In this document: positions 47,409 to 54,931 of the stretch, piece by piece
Layout of the letters: each line of letters opens with the position of its first letter
How positions within the stretch are numbered: the stretch's first letter is position 1
Source: Rhizobium sp. CF080
GTDB lineage: Bacteria > Pseudomonadota > Alphaproteobacteria > Rhizobiales > Rhizobiaceae
NCBI RefSeq assembly: GCF_000282095.2
Contig: NZ_AKKC02000002.1
Span: 868,001 to 932,000, forward strand
Length of the DNA: 64,000 nucleotides
Reading direction: 5' to 3'
The notes under the pieces: generated by a model
What the model was told of the DNA's origin: nothing
Database searches by the model: none
Seen by the model: only the letters and a program-made list of their open reading frames with translations
Position numbers and translations under genes: made by a program

Positions 47409-47901
47409 TCGCTCCTCCTCTTTTCGTTGATGGCACCTTTCATGGTCAGGGGACCGGCGGATCGACGCAAGCCATTTGTCAACGAATCGGAATTCTCGGC
47501 GTTCGAATCAATAACCTTCAATCTCGAATCGAATGAGCGCAATTTGTCTCAACATGCGGGGACGTCGAGACCGGTTGCCGGCAACTCATTACGCATACCG
47601 GCGTTCGTCAGGGCGGTTCACGGAGACCTAGCAGAATCTTTCGTTCCGATTTCTGAATCAGAAATCCAGAGATCTGAATCGACGGCCTAAAACTTCGAAT
47701 CGATGGCCAAGAGCTTGGAATCGAATGAGCGCAATTTGTTTCACATTGCCGGCACGTTGAAGCGATGCGGTTGCAACGTGCCAGCGATTGATTGTCGGCC
47801 CGCGCGACCGTTCCGTCCATCGGCGGACCTGACGTCGAAGCCAGATCAGCGCCGCCTGTTGCTGATGGACAGCCGACGCCCGGCCGGTTGCTTGCAGCGT
47901 T
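47409..47901. other. Gene-free region carrying the GAATC array
   Basis: 493 bases between the M41-like protease gene and the 115-aa gene, both on the minus strand. It holds no supported gene. Apart from the phased array it has imperfect palindromes such as TTCTGAATCAGAA (47651-47663). No clear housekeeping promoter was found, though the 115-aa gene must be read from here or from the protease operon. Confidence 0.6.
47484..47743. repeat. Phased array of eight GAATC sites with exact 21-bp period
   Basis: GAATC occurs at 47484, 47505 and 47526 (cluster A) and at 47634, 47655, 47676, 47697 and 47718 (cluster B), every interval within a cluster being exactly 21 bases. The last unit of each cluster runs into a shared near-identical 26-base sequence (47526-47551 and 47718-47743). 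Most units read (C/T)T(T/C)(C/T)GAATCGA; the remaining bases vary. GAATC is a GANTC site, the target of the cell-cycle methyltransferase CcrM. Spacing of two helical turns puts all sites on one DNA face. Iteron-like or regulator-binding function is inferred. Confidence 0.85.
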
Positions 47902-48708
47902 TCAACGGGACGCGGACAGAATCTCCACCGCGGCATCGCCATCGAGGGCCTGGGCGTCGAACAATTCCCGAACCAGACGATCGAACGTGGCACGGTGTTC
48001 AAGGATGATCTGCGTTGCTCTCGCCTGCGCGAACTCGAGCCGCCGATGGACACGCCCTGCTAGATCGGCGTCGCGGCTGAGGATCCCTGTCGGCTCGCGG
48101 TGATCGAGATAAAGGAGTGGATGTCTACCGCCGAAGCCCAGCGCCTGCTCCATATCGAGGGCAATTCGGGTCGCGCGTGCGAGATCGCTGTTCTCGCCGC
48201 CGCCAGAGCCAGCCGAGACTGACTTGAAGAGGATGAGTTCGGCCGCGCGCCCGGCCAGCAACATCGCAAGGATGCGACCGTACCATTCCTCGTTCTCGGA
48301 ACCACCGTTGGCGAACGTGAGAGAATTATGGCCGCCATCCTTGGTATCGATCGTCAGTTCCCTGATCGCGCCAAGCCGCAGGGCATGATGAACGACAGCA
48401 TGACCGGATTCATGGATGGCGTAACGCCAACGAACGTCGTAGGGGACCGGCGGGCGATGTCCGCGAATGCCAGCTTCCAGGTCATCATAGGTCATTGAGC
48501 GCTTCTCGCGTCTTGCCTTCAGCCTTGCCTCGCGAACGATGCGCTCGATGTCCGCGCCGGTCAGGCCCACCGCCCGCGTGGCCAGATGCCGCAATGCCTG
48601 TTCCGTCGGATCGAGCGGCTTCGACCTAGGCTGCCGCCTCGAGGTGAGCGGATCGTGGGCGCCTTCGATGGCATCGTCGTTCCAGTTATCGGATCCGGTT
48701 CTGATCAT
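47902..48708 (-). CDS. FtsH-like M41 metalloprotease with AAA+ lid, split from its ATPase
   Basis: 268-aa protein. Residues about 36-82 (LRHLATRAVGLTGADIERIVREARLKARREKRSMTYDDLEAGI) are the end of an AAA+ lid subdomain as in FtsH. Then comes an M41 zinc peptidase: HESGH (99-103) and third ligand Asp175 in GGGENSDLARAT. All catalytic residues of FtsH-type proteases are present. It lacks its own ATPase core and any membrane segment. The ATG overlaps the TGA of the upstream ATPase gene (ATGA, 48705-48708), so the products are presumably made in step and assemble. Target proteins unknown. Confidence 0.85.
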   Translation of the reverse strand: MIRTGSDNWNDDAIEGAHDPLTSRRQPRSKPLDPTEQALRHLATRAVGLTGADIERIVREARLKARREKRSMTYDDLEAGIRGHRPPVPYDVRWRYAIHESGHAVVHHALRLGAIRELTIDTKDGGHNSLTFANGGSENEEWYGRILAMLLAGRAAELILFKSVSAGSGGGENSDLARATRIALDMEQALGFGGRHPLLYLDHREPTGILSRDADLAGRVHRRLEFAQARATQIILEHRATFDRLVRELFDAQALDGDAAVEILSASR

Positions 48709-50561
48709 GACGTCGTTCCTTCATGCTCCGCATTCGCGGCGATGTGGCCAATGTCGGCGCCAAGATGATGCGCGATAATGCCGGCCAGCGCCGGAATGTC
48801 CGGACGCGGAATTTCGATATGGGTTTCGAGGCGTCCGGAGCGCCGGATGGCTTCATCGATCTCGTGCGGGCGGTTCGTGGCCCCGACGACGATGACGCCC
48901 TCGCTCTTCACCGCCCCGTCGAGCAATTCGAGCAACTTGTTGACGCAGGCATTCCAGTAGTCCGCGTATTGTCGTGATGCGCTGACCCGTGTGCCGATTC
49001 CATCGATTTCGTCGATGAACAGAATACAGGGTGCCTGGGCGCGCGCCTCGGCGAACGTATCTGCCATGCGGTCGAGAACCGCGTGCAGATATTCACCCTG
49101 CAGCCATGTTGAGACCGACGTGACGACCAAGGGGATCTGCAGGCTGTTGCAGAGCGCTCGTGCAAACGTCGTCTTGCCAGTTCCCGGCGGACCGGACAGC
49201 AGCAACTTGGTACTCATCTCCGACCAGTCGAGATCGCCGGCCAGATAGTCGGCAAGGTCGCCCTTCAATCCCAGTGCCCAATCCCTGGCGCCACCATAAC
49301 CGGACAGGGTCTCGACGATCAGCGACGGCTTGCCATCACCTCCATCCTCCGGCGCCAAAGGCTGCGGCTTTACGACTTCGGCCCCGGTGGGCTTGCGCTT
49401 CGATCTGTCCTTGCGATCGGTGCCAGACTTAGAGGGGGCACTCTTCGATGCCTCTTCATCTGTTCGTGTCTTCTGTGACGGAGTTTGCGAGACTATTCTG
49501 CGGGTAGAGGAACCGTCGCTACGCTCGTCGTCATTCTCTTCGTCACGGTTTCGCGCCGCGAGCCTGGTGAGCGCCTCAATGGTTGTCTCTATTGCCCGGC
49601 CCTGACGGATGGCAAGACCGAGATCGCCGAGTGTCAACGCCGCTGTGTCGATCTGACTGATGCCATTCGCATGGTCGGACACTGCCTCACCATAGACCAC
49701 TTCCAGAAGATCGGTAATCAGCCGTCTATCCATCCCGCGGCCGGTCAGCCGGATATCCGAGACGATGTCGATCTGGTCAGACACGCCGCCTTCCGTCTCC
49801 GCAATGGCAAGCACCGGTGAGCCGTGCGCCAGGGCCGACACCAGTCTGCGGCGCATGGCAGGCCGGTTCAGTCGAGCATCGTCTCTGGACAGCACGTGGA
49901 GGAAAACACGCTTGACCTCGCTCTCCTTCCACGCCCAGATTTCATCACCCTCCATGAACTCAGCGGTCATGCCGACATAGGGACCAAACGGAACGAGCGC
50001 AGTCTCCTCGACAAGCTGCAGCAAAGCCCGCTCGAAGCCATCGACGCTGATCTCGACCGAGATGATCGGCGCCGGCTGACGAAGAAGATCGACAGCCATG
50101 CGCAACGAAACCCCAGCCTCGCGAATAGCGCCGGCAAGCAGCAATGTGGGAGCGAGATGTTTGACGCTGACCGCAGCCCCGGCTTCGCCGACAAGCCAGA
50201 CGGCATAGGCGAGCCACTCATCCCTCAGTACGTGGCGATCTGCCGGCGCCACTCCGGAGCCGCGACGCAGATAAGCAGGCAGAGCCGGCGCAGAGGCGAA
50301 CGGATCGACATGATCCCGCCGGTTGGTCGGCGGCTCAGTGAGGAAGGCCGCGAAACGAGTACGGATCCATCTTACATCCCGTTCAGCATCACCGGTCAGA
50401 TGAGATGGATCGAAGGTCGGCGCATAGCGGGCGACCAGATGTCCTTCAATCTCGATGATCTTCGGGGTCAACAGGCCGTTCCGCAACGCCAGGCGCCGCA
50501 CTTCGCGGCGGTTTAGGTGTTGCAGGCGCCGGATAAGGAAAGCGGCAAGGCGATCCATCAT
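48705..50561 (-). CDS. FtsH-like AAA+ ATPase without membrane segments
   Basis: 618-aa protein. The C-terminal AAA+ module has Walker A GPPGTGKT (457-464), Walker B CILFIDEID (512-520) and a second region of homology with arginine fingers (ATNRPHEIDEAIRRSGRLE, 561-579), most like FtsH or p97-type proteases. It stops just after the first lid helix (ALAGIIAHHLGADIG); the rest of the lid and the protease are in the next gene. Residues 1-330 form a large helical N-terminal domain I do not recognise, with DLGLAIRQGRAIETTIEALTRLAA near its end; a Ser/Lys-rich linker covers 340-400. GGAGG precedes the start, which overlaps the upstream 118-aa gene. Confidence 0.87.
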   Translation of the reverse strand: MMDRLAAFLIRRLQHLNRREVRRLALRNGLLTPKIIEIEGHLVARYAPTFDPSHLTGDAERDVRWIRTRFAAFLTEPPTNRRDHVDPFASAPALPAYLRRGSGVAPADRHVLRDEWLAYAVWLVGEAGAAVSVKHLAPTLLLAGAIREAGVSLRMAVDLLRQPAPIISVEISVDGFERALLQLVEETALVPFGPYVGMTAEFMEGDEIWAWKESEVKRVFLHVLSRDDARLNRPAMRRRLVSALAHGSPVLAIAETEGGVSDQIDIVSDIRLTGRGMDRRLITDLLEVVYGEAVSDHANGISQIDTAALTLGDLGLAIRQGRAIETTIEALTRLAARNRDEENDDERSDGSSTRRIVSQTPSQKTRTDEEASKSAPSKSGTDRKDRSKRKPTGAEVVKPQPLAPEDGGDGKPSLIVETLSGYGGARDWALGLKGDLADYLAGDLDWSEMSTKLLLSGPPGTGKTTFARALCNSLQIPLVVTSVSTWLQGEYLHAVLDRMADTFAEARAQAPCILFIDEIDGIGTRVSASRQYADYWNACVNKLLELLDGAVKSEGVIVVGATNRPHEIDEAIRRSGRLETHIEIPRPDIPALAGIIAHHLGADIGHIAANAEHEGTTS

Positions 50562-50914
50562 TGCACCTCCGTTGTGGCTGTCGTGGAAATAATTTCCGCG
50601 CAGACGGGGAGTTGGGCGGTACGGCGCAACCTGTGGGCAAGCGGAAGCCTGTCGCTTTTCGGACGCTTGCGTTTGAGCCAGTCGCGGACCATTCGGCAGG
50701 TCGGCTCGCCCTGATCTGCCAGAGTATTGAGCCGGGTCAGGACTGTCTCTGGAATAAAGGCGGCATCGGTCGCCTGGCGGGCATAGCCAAGGGCAAGCCC
50801 GATGATGATGGCGGCATCGTCATGGTGGGTGAGGGAAGGGCGAACCGTATTGGCGTGCTGGTCGACGGTTTCGCAACGAATGCCGCGGGCAGCGGTATCA
50901 GTTCTTCTGGACAT
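50558..50914 (-). CDS. Hypothetical protein of the AAA+/M41 cluster
   Basis: 118-aa protein of unknown family. Predicted helices at about residues 32-50 and 60-90 (VLTRLNTLADQGEPTCRMVRDWLKRKRPK), basic overall. Its stop overlaps the ATPase start by 4 bases (ATGA). The palindrome GGAAATAATTTCC lies within its last codons. Its place in a tight operon suggests an accessory or adaptor role; this is inference only. Confidence 0.65.
   Translation of the reverse strand: MSRRTDTAARGIRCETVDQHANTVRPSLTHHDDAAIIIGLALGYARQATDAAFIPETVLTRLNTLADQGEPTCRMVRDWLKRKRPKSDRLPLAHRLRRTAQLPVCAEIISTTATTEVQ
50585..50597. promoter_or_regulatory. AT-rich palindrome GGAAATAATTTCC
   Basis: 13-base palindrome 24 bases upstream of the ATPase start; a near-identical copy is at 55734-55746. 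Confidence 0.35.
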
Positions 50915-51012
50915 GCAATATCTCCTCGCCGGACCGGGCTAAGTCGGTCGGCGTTGTTCAGAACGGGAGTGGGGAGTCGGCTGCGGCTTCGATCACCGCA
51001 GCCGAATGGCGG

Positions 51013-52077
51013 TCAGGCGTCGAGCAGCCGGCGCGCAAATCCGACGCGAATGCGTACGGCTGGCAGAACGTCGTCCTCTGCCTCCGCCGCTTCAGCACCC
51101 GGCTCGTCGCCACTCTCGTCGACGACATGGATATCGCACTCTTGCCGCAGCGGGGACACACCCGTGATGTCCAGGGTCGGACGACGGACGGGCTGCCGCA
51201 GCCGGAAGCGCGAGATATGCGGAAAGCTTGCCGAGATGGGGGCATCGACAATTCCGAGTGCGCGGCGCGCCTCTGCCTCAAGCAACGTTTGAACCCGGCG
51301 GCCGAAGCGGCAACGCAACTCCGCCATGCAGGCCGCGGCGCCATCGACCTCAAGGAGATCATCAATTTCCGAGAGAGCCCATACGCCGGCTGCATGATCG
51401 CTTGGCCGGCTTGCGCCATCGATGATCGCGACGCCGACGCTGTCAACCATCATCCGCTTGTGGTGCTTGTAAAGCCAGTCGGGCAGGATCATCGCCGAGG
51501 CCAACATCTTGAGCTTCAATTCCTCGAGGCGCGTCGTGTCCCCGTAGGAAGCGAGAGACCGCTTCAGGTCCAGGAGGAAGGCCACGTGCCTTGCGCGGTT
51601 CACCAGAATGAGGTCGGGCGTATAACTTCCCTTGGCCGGCGCCTCGCAGTCGAGCCGGATACCGTCGAGATGCCGCCAATCGTTTCCGGTGACGGCTTCG
51701 ACCGCAGCCTTGACCAGGGGGAGTTTGAGCGACTGGATAAGGACAGTAAGATCCGGATTGACCTTCGACAACCGCTCGAACGCCAGCTCGAGCAACTTGC
51801 CCTCGCGAAACGATACAGCCCGGACCATCGATGCGATGTTGACATAGCGGCCAAGGATCTCATCCTCGACCGGCTCGCCATCGGCAATCGCCGCAATGGC
51901 CTTATCGATCAGGGCATGGAAGTCAGCCTCGACATCAGAGTAGCGGACGAGATGCGGGTGACGGCGAAGGAGCGGCGGCTCCGGCTGGCCCTCAGGGGCC
52001 GATCCGGGCGAACGACGAAAGGCCGGCGACGTTCCGGTTGCAGTGGTGGGCGAAGTGAAAGTAGACGTGTTGGTCAT
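51013..52077 (-). CDS. Unknown island protein with PD-(D/E)xK-like signature
   Basis: 354-aa protein. SYTPDLILVNRARHVAFLLDLKRS (residues about 151-174) places Pro154-Asp155 on one strand and Asp170-x-Lys172 on the next, the spacing of PD-(D/E)xK nucleases; a preceding acidic residue is available (Glu97 or Glu101). It could be a nuclease or an inactive relative. The C-terminus is acidic, then ends RVGFARRLLDA. I start at the ATG at 52075-52077, with GGAG 6 bases upstream; the longer frame to 52272 is probably not translated. It is the first gene of a cluster leading to the AAA+ and M41 genes, 98 bases before the 118-aa gene. Confidence 0.65.
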   Translation of the reverse strand: MTNTSTFTSPTTATGTSPAFRRSPGSAPEGQPEPPLLRRHPHLVRYSDVEADFHALIDKAIAAIADGEPVEDEILGRYVNIASMVRAVSFREGKLLELAFERLSKVNPDLTVLIQSLKLPLVKAAVEAVTGNDWRHLDGIRLDCEAPAKGSYTPDLILVNRARHVAFLLDLKRSLASYGDTTRLEELKLKMLASAMILPDWLYKHHKRMMVDSVGVAIIDGASRPSDHAAGVWALSEIDDLLEVDGAAACMAELRCRFGRRVQTLLEAEARRALGIVDAPISASFPHISRFRLRQPVRRPTLDITGVSPLRQECDIHVVDESGDEPGAEAAEAEDDVLPAVRIRVGFARRLLDA

Positions 52078-52602
52078 GCTGTTCTCCATCGGAAACACGA
52101 GACGATCGATCTCGCCCCGCCGCCACTTCGCGGTGGTCGGCAGATAAGGCAATCGTCGAATTGGTAGGGTGAGGTCAGTTCTGACCGAGGCGTGGTAACG
52201 CGTCGAAGGCGGCAGCCAGGCGACGGACACACGGACCCGCGATTGCGACGACGGATTGGAGAACTTCCCCATTGCGGGGGATGGCAGTATGGATGGTCAC
52301 AGCCTGATTCCTTCTAACCAAGGTTGAGGGTCAGGCCCTCGGTAGCGTTGGCGCGCTGCCTTGGGCCGCTAAGCTTCGATCGCATCGAAGCCACCCATAC
52401 CTGACAGGACCGGGACCAGATCTCAAGGATCTCAAACGCTAAAAGAGAACAGGTCCGGAACACGGTTAACGCAGGGCTCACGTCCCGTGTAGCCCAATGA
52501 CGATGGTGAAGCCGGGAAAGGCCCGACCAGGTTTCCTTGCATGCATTCAATCATGCGGGAAAAGCGGAATCAAGAAAGGGGGCCGAAGCCCCCTTTTATG
52601 TT
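52078..52602. other. Intergenic region between two island operons
   Basis: 525 bases without a supported gene. The terminator of the DUF3102-like gene is at its right end. GGGCT at 52471-52475 and AGCCC at 52491-52495 could pair, but no convincing RNA was recognised. The promoter for the AAA+/M41 cluster should lie here; I found no clear match to the rhizobial consensus. Confidence 0.5.
52573..52598 (-). terminator. Rho-independent terminator of the DUF3102-like gene
   Basis: AAAGGGGGC-TTCG-GCCCCCTTT on the minus strand (stem 52575-52583 and 52588-52596) with a stable UUCG-type tetraloop and T-rich ends; it is 6 bases past the stop codon. Confidence 0.88.
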
Positions 52603-53742
52603 TCACTCGACCACCGACTCCGGAACCTTCCTTGGAAGGAAGTCTGGTCGCAATCCCTTTCCCGGCTCGGCAAGCGGGACCACGTTGGAAGTCGGGATCT
52701 CCGGTTCGTCATCGTCGAAGTCGCCGGTCTCGATCTCCAGCACATCGACCGGATCGATACTCGGCGCCTCGACGAGATTTCCATCGTCGTCTTCAGCCTC
52801 AACCGTCGCTGAGGTCGATGTCCGGGTCTCACAGGCGCCGAGCGGCCATTCCGGCAACTTGCTACGCGTCGTTGCCCACTCGAGCAAGGGCAGCACAGTC
52901 CCGCTCAGCCATGCTTCGAGTGTGTCCTTGCTTGGCCATGCTTCCACGTCCCCAAGATCTTCCAACACCTCGATTACTGCAGCCCAATGCATCCATGCCG
53001 GCAACTTCTCCTCGTGAATGACACGGGGATCGATGTCGTCAGGCAGCACGAAGAGAATGAGGCTTTCGAGCTCATGCCTTGCCAGGCGTGCCATCGGTAA
53101 CACCTCGTCGGTCAGCTTGCCCTTCACCAGACGCTTGCGCTTGCCTTTGTCTGTTGGGGCGAGGGCATTGCCGATGATCTTGTGGACCGCCGTTGTGTGC
53201 TTGATGAAAGCCATCACCCCGGATTTCGCCTTCAAGGCAACGAGTGCCTTCAGACCATCCATACCGCCGATATCCGCCGGCTCAGCATCCAATTCAGGTT
53301 CAACGGCATTCCCGCCCCTGAGCAGTGCTTTGACCTCATCGACTTGAATGCGCCCATGTTCTTCGGCATGGACAAAGGCTGCTTCCAGCTTTTCCTCCGA
53401 TGCCGAACTCAGGTGGATCAGCACCGTTGGACTGATACCGAGATCCAGGATCCGCTCTTTGTGCGGCGTCAGGTTCCGGTGAATCGCACGGTAGTTCCGG
53501 GCGGTCTTGGGTTCGACGCCGCAGCGCTGCTTCACCCACTCGCCGAACTGTCCGTTCGGAATGAGCTCGGCTGCCTTGTCCAGAAGTGCACCAGTCAGGA
53601 AGACCTGCTCGGTACTTTTGCGACCAAGGCTGAGAATGTCGGTGGCCGCCTTCTCCAGTTCGTTCACCAATTCGCTCGGGATATCGAGCGCAGCGTAGTT
53701 GAAGCCAGCGCCGCGCGCTGGCTTTTCTGTCGTATTCGTCAT
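52603..53742 (-). CDS. DUF3102-like DNA-binding island protein
   Basis: 379-aa protein. The N-terminal part has a long helix (LVNELEKAATDILSLGRKSTEQVFLTGALLDKAAELI) followed by GQFGEWVKQRCGVEPKTARNYRAIHRNL, a helix-turn-helix of the DUF3102/ParB-adjacent type found on plasmids and islands. LTPHKERILDLGISPTVLIHLSSASEEKLEAAF resembles ParB-like helices. The C-terminal 60 residues are very acidic. Start: the ATG at 53740-53742, as AGGG lies 9 bases upstream; ATG 53751 abuts that site. It has its own promoter with operator repeats, suggesting autoregulation. Likely role: island maintenance or regulation. Confidence 0.7.
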   Translation of the reverse strand: MTNTTEKPARGAGFNYAALDIPSELVNELEKAATDILSLGRKSTEQVFLTGALLDKAAELIPNGQFGEWVKQRCGVEPKTARNYRAIHRNLTPHKERILDLGISPTVLIHLSSASEEKLEAAFVHAEEHGRIQVDEVKALLRGGNAVEPELDAEPADIGGMDGLKALVALKAKSGVMAFIKHTTAVHKIIGNALAPTDKGKRKRLVKGKLTDEVLPMARLARHELESLILFVLPDDIDPRVIHEEKLPAWMHWAAVIEVLEDLGDVEAWPSKDTLEAWLSGTVLPLLEWATTRSKLPEWPLGACETRTSTSATVEAEDDDGNLVEAPSIDPVDVLEIETGDFDDDEPEIPTSNVVPLAEPGKGLRPDFLPRKVPESVVE

Positions 53743-53757
53743 GTCAAACATCCCTGT

Positions 53758-53791
53758 TCACACAGTACTCACACAGTCACACCATGTGACT
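53758..53791. promoter_or_regulatory. Operator cluster in front of the DUF3102-like gene
   Basis: Direct repeat TCACACAGT at 53758-53766 and 53769-53777 (11-base period), overlapping the palindrome AGTCACA-CCA-TGTGACT (53775-53791). The sites cover the transcription start region, so binding should repress; the DUF3102-like protein is the natural candidate. Confidence 0.65.
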
Positions 53792-53799
53792 GGTGTATC

Positions 53800-53828
53800 A
53801 TTGTAACAGGAAATGACGAATTTGTGAA
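53800..53828 (-). promoter_or_regulatory. Promoter of the DUF3102-like gene
   Basis: On the minus strand: TTCACA (53828-53823), 17 bases, TACAAT (53805-53800). Initiation would fall near 53793, at the edge of the operator palindrome. Confidence 0.6.
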
Positions 53829-54412
53829 TATTTACAATAGGTTGTCCTGTGTATCAGACAGAAAACCTCTAATTATTACTATAGATTATACATTCTATAC
53901 TTTATATTTTGGCTTCTTCTGGCTATGGAGGTGCGCTAAATAAAAATTTTTACTTTGTAAAATCTAAGGTTGAATTGGAGGGTGATATGCTCCGCTTCGT
54001 GGCAGACTGAACTGGCGTTCTGGCATCAAATCACACGCACTTCCCAGACATCGTTGTGTGGAAGGAATTGCAGATGGTGCCCTTAGGAGACGTTTCGACG
54101 GTTGTGGCTATCAAATGTGCCTTAGGCTTCGAGAAGGACATCTCGCCCGAGTTGCGTCTCTCCACAAATGTATCGAACGATAGCGGTTCATGGCGCCGTA
54201 AATCATATATGGGATGGTAGGGTAACGGCCCGCCCCGGCAACGTCGCTTTTCTGACGGCTGTGTAAAAAGCGTATAGTGTGCTTTCAGCGATCTCGAAAC
54301 GATAGACCGCTGCTCGGCGTGCGGGGGAGTCAACGCCCGGCGCAAATCCCATTTCAGCTACTGCACTGGAAAATCGTGCTATCCTAGGATAAAACTTGAA
54401 TGGCGAGTTTCT
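53829..54412. other. AT-rich gene-free region
   Basis: About 580 bases without a supported gene. The first 150 are strikingly AT-rich for this genome (53860-53970), suggestive of an unwinding region, promoter nest or foreign DNA. A 104-aa frame on the minus strand (54031-54345) has no recognisable features and I do not call it. Confidence 0.5.
54380..54391. promoter_or_regulatory. Palindrome TATCCTAGGATA upstream of the Panacea gene
   Basis: Perfect 12-base palindrome ending 21 bases before the start codon; position and symmetry suit an autoregulatory operator of a toxin-antitoxin pair. Confidence 0.4.
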
Positions 54413-54919
54413 ATGACTACTGGCTATGACGGGCGAGCGATTGCCAACTATATTTTGGATTTTTGCGACAACCGGAATCGTGGCGTCACGAATCTTGCGT
54501 TGCAGAAGATTGTTTATTTCTGCCATGTCTGGTCACTCATTGATCTGCACCGTCCCCTTATTCGCCATAAATTCGAGGCTTGGGAATTCGGCCCAGTATT
54601 GCCGTATCTCTATCGAGAATTTCGCAACTATGACCGGTCGCCGATAGCCAGCCGTGCAACTCATATCGATCCTGTGGACGGCAGGCACAGGGTTGCAGCG
54701 TATAATCTTGATTCAGAGACAGACTCGCTACTGGAAGATATAGTAAGCTTCTATAGCCGACTCAGAGCTAGTGATCTTGTCGAGCTAAGTCATGCGGACG
54801 GAGGACCCTGGCATCGAGTCTGGAATCACGGGGGGGCGGTGAATCCGGGCATGAAAATCGATGATGCTAAAATTGTAGAATTTTACTCGAAAGCAGTGCG
54901 TCCATTTTCAATCCAATAA
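54413..54919 (+). CDS. Panacea / SocA-like (DUF4065) antitoxin-type protein
   Basis: 168-aa protein with the Panacea domain: ANYILDFCDNRNRGVTNLALQKIVYFCHVW, then HKFEAWEFGPVLPYLYREF, which corresponds to the diagnostic AWxyGPVxPxxYxxF segment. SocA of Caulobacter, a member, is a ClpXP adaptor for the toxin SocB; other members neutralise diverse toxins encoded next to them. An unknown gene follows after 12 bases and is the probable partner. Codon use is visibly more AT-rich than that of core genes. Confidence 0.85.
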   Translation: MTTGYDGRAIANYILDFCDNRNRGVTNLALQKIVYFCHVWSLIDLHRPLIRHKFEAWEFGPVLPYLYREFRNYDRSPIASRATHIDPVDGRHRVAAYNLDSETDSLLEDIVSFYSRLRASDLVELSHADGGPWHRVWNHGGAVNPGMKIDDAKIVEFYSKAVRPFSIQ

Positions 54920-54931
54920 CGGGTTAAACAT

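Noticed and set aside
47286..47690. Plus-strand frame with repeated ES heptads over cluster A
   Set aside because: It begins antisense to the 115-aa gene, and cluster B is interrupted by a stop in the matching frame, so a repeat protein is unlikely.
47484..47722. CRISPR array
   Set aside because: The period is only 21 bp and just five bases are constant; there are no repeat-spacer units or cas genes. No CRISPR was seen elsewhere in the window.
47658..48053. 131-aa minus-strand frame with xRFxxLG heptads over the GAATC array
   Set aside because: The heptads follow from the 21-bp period; the frame overlaps the M41 gene end in another frame and has no ribosome site. The array is treated as DNA-level structure.
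54031..54345. 104-aa minus-strand frame upstream of the Panacea gene
   Set aside because: No ribosome site, no recognisable features, unusual composition; could be a remnant but cannot be supported.
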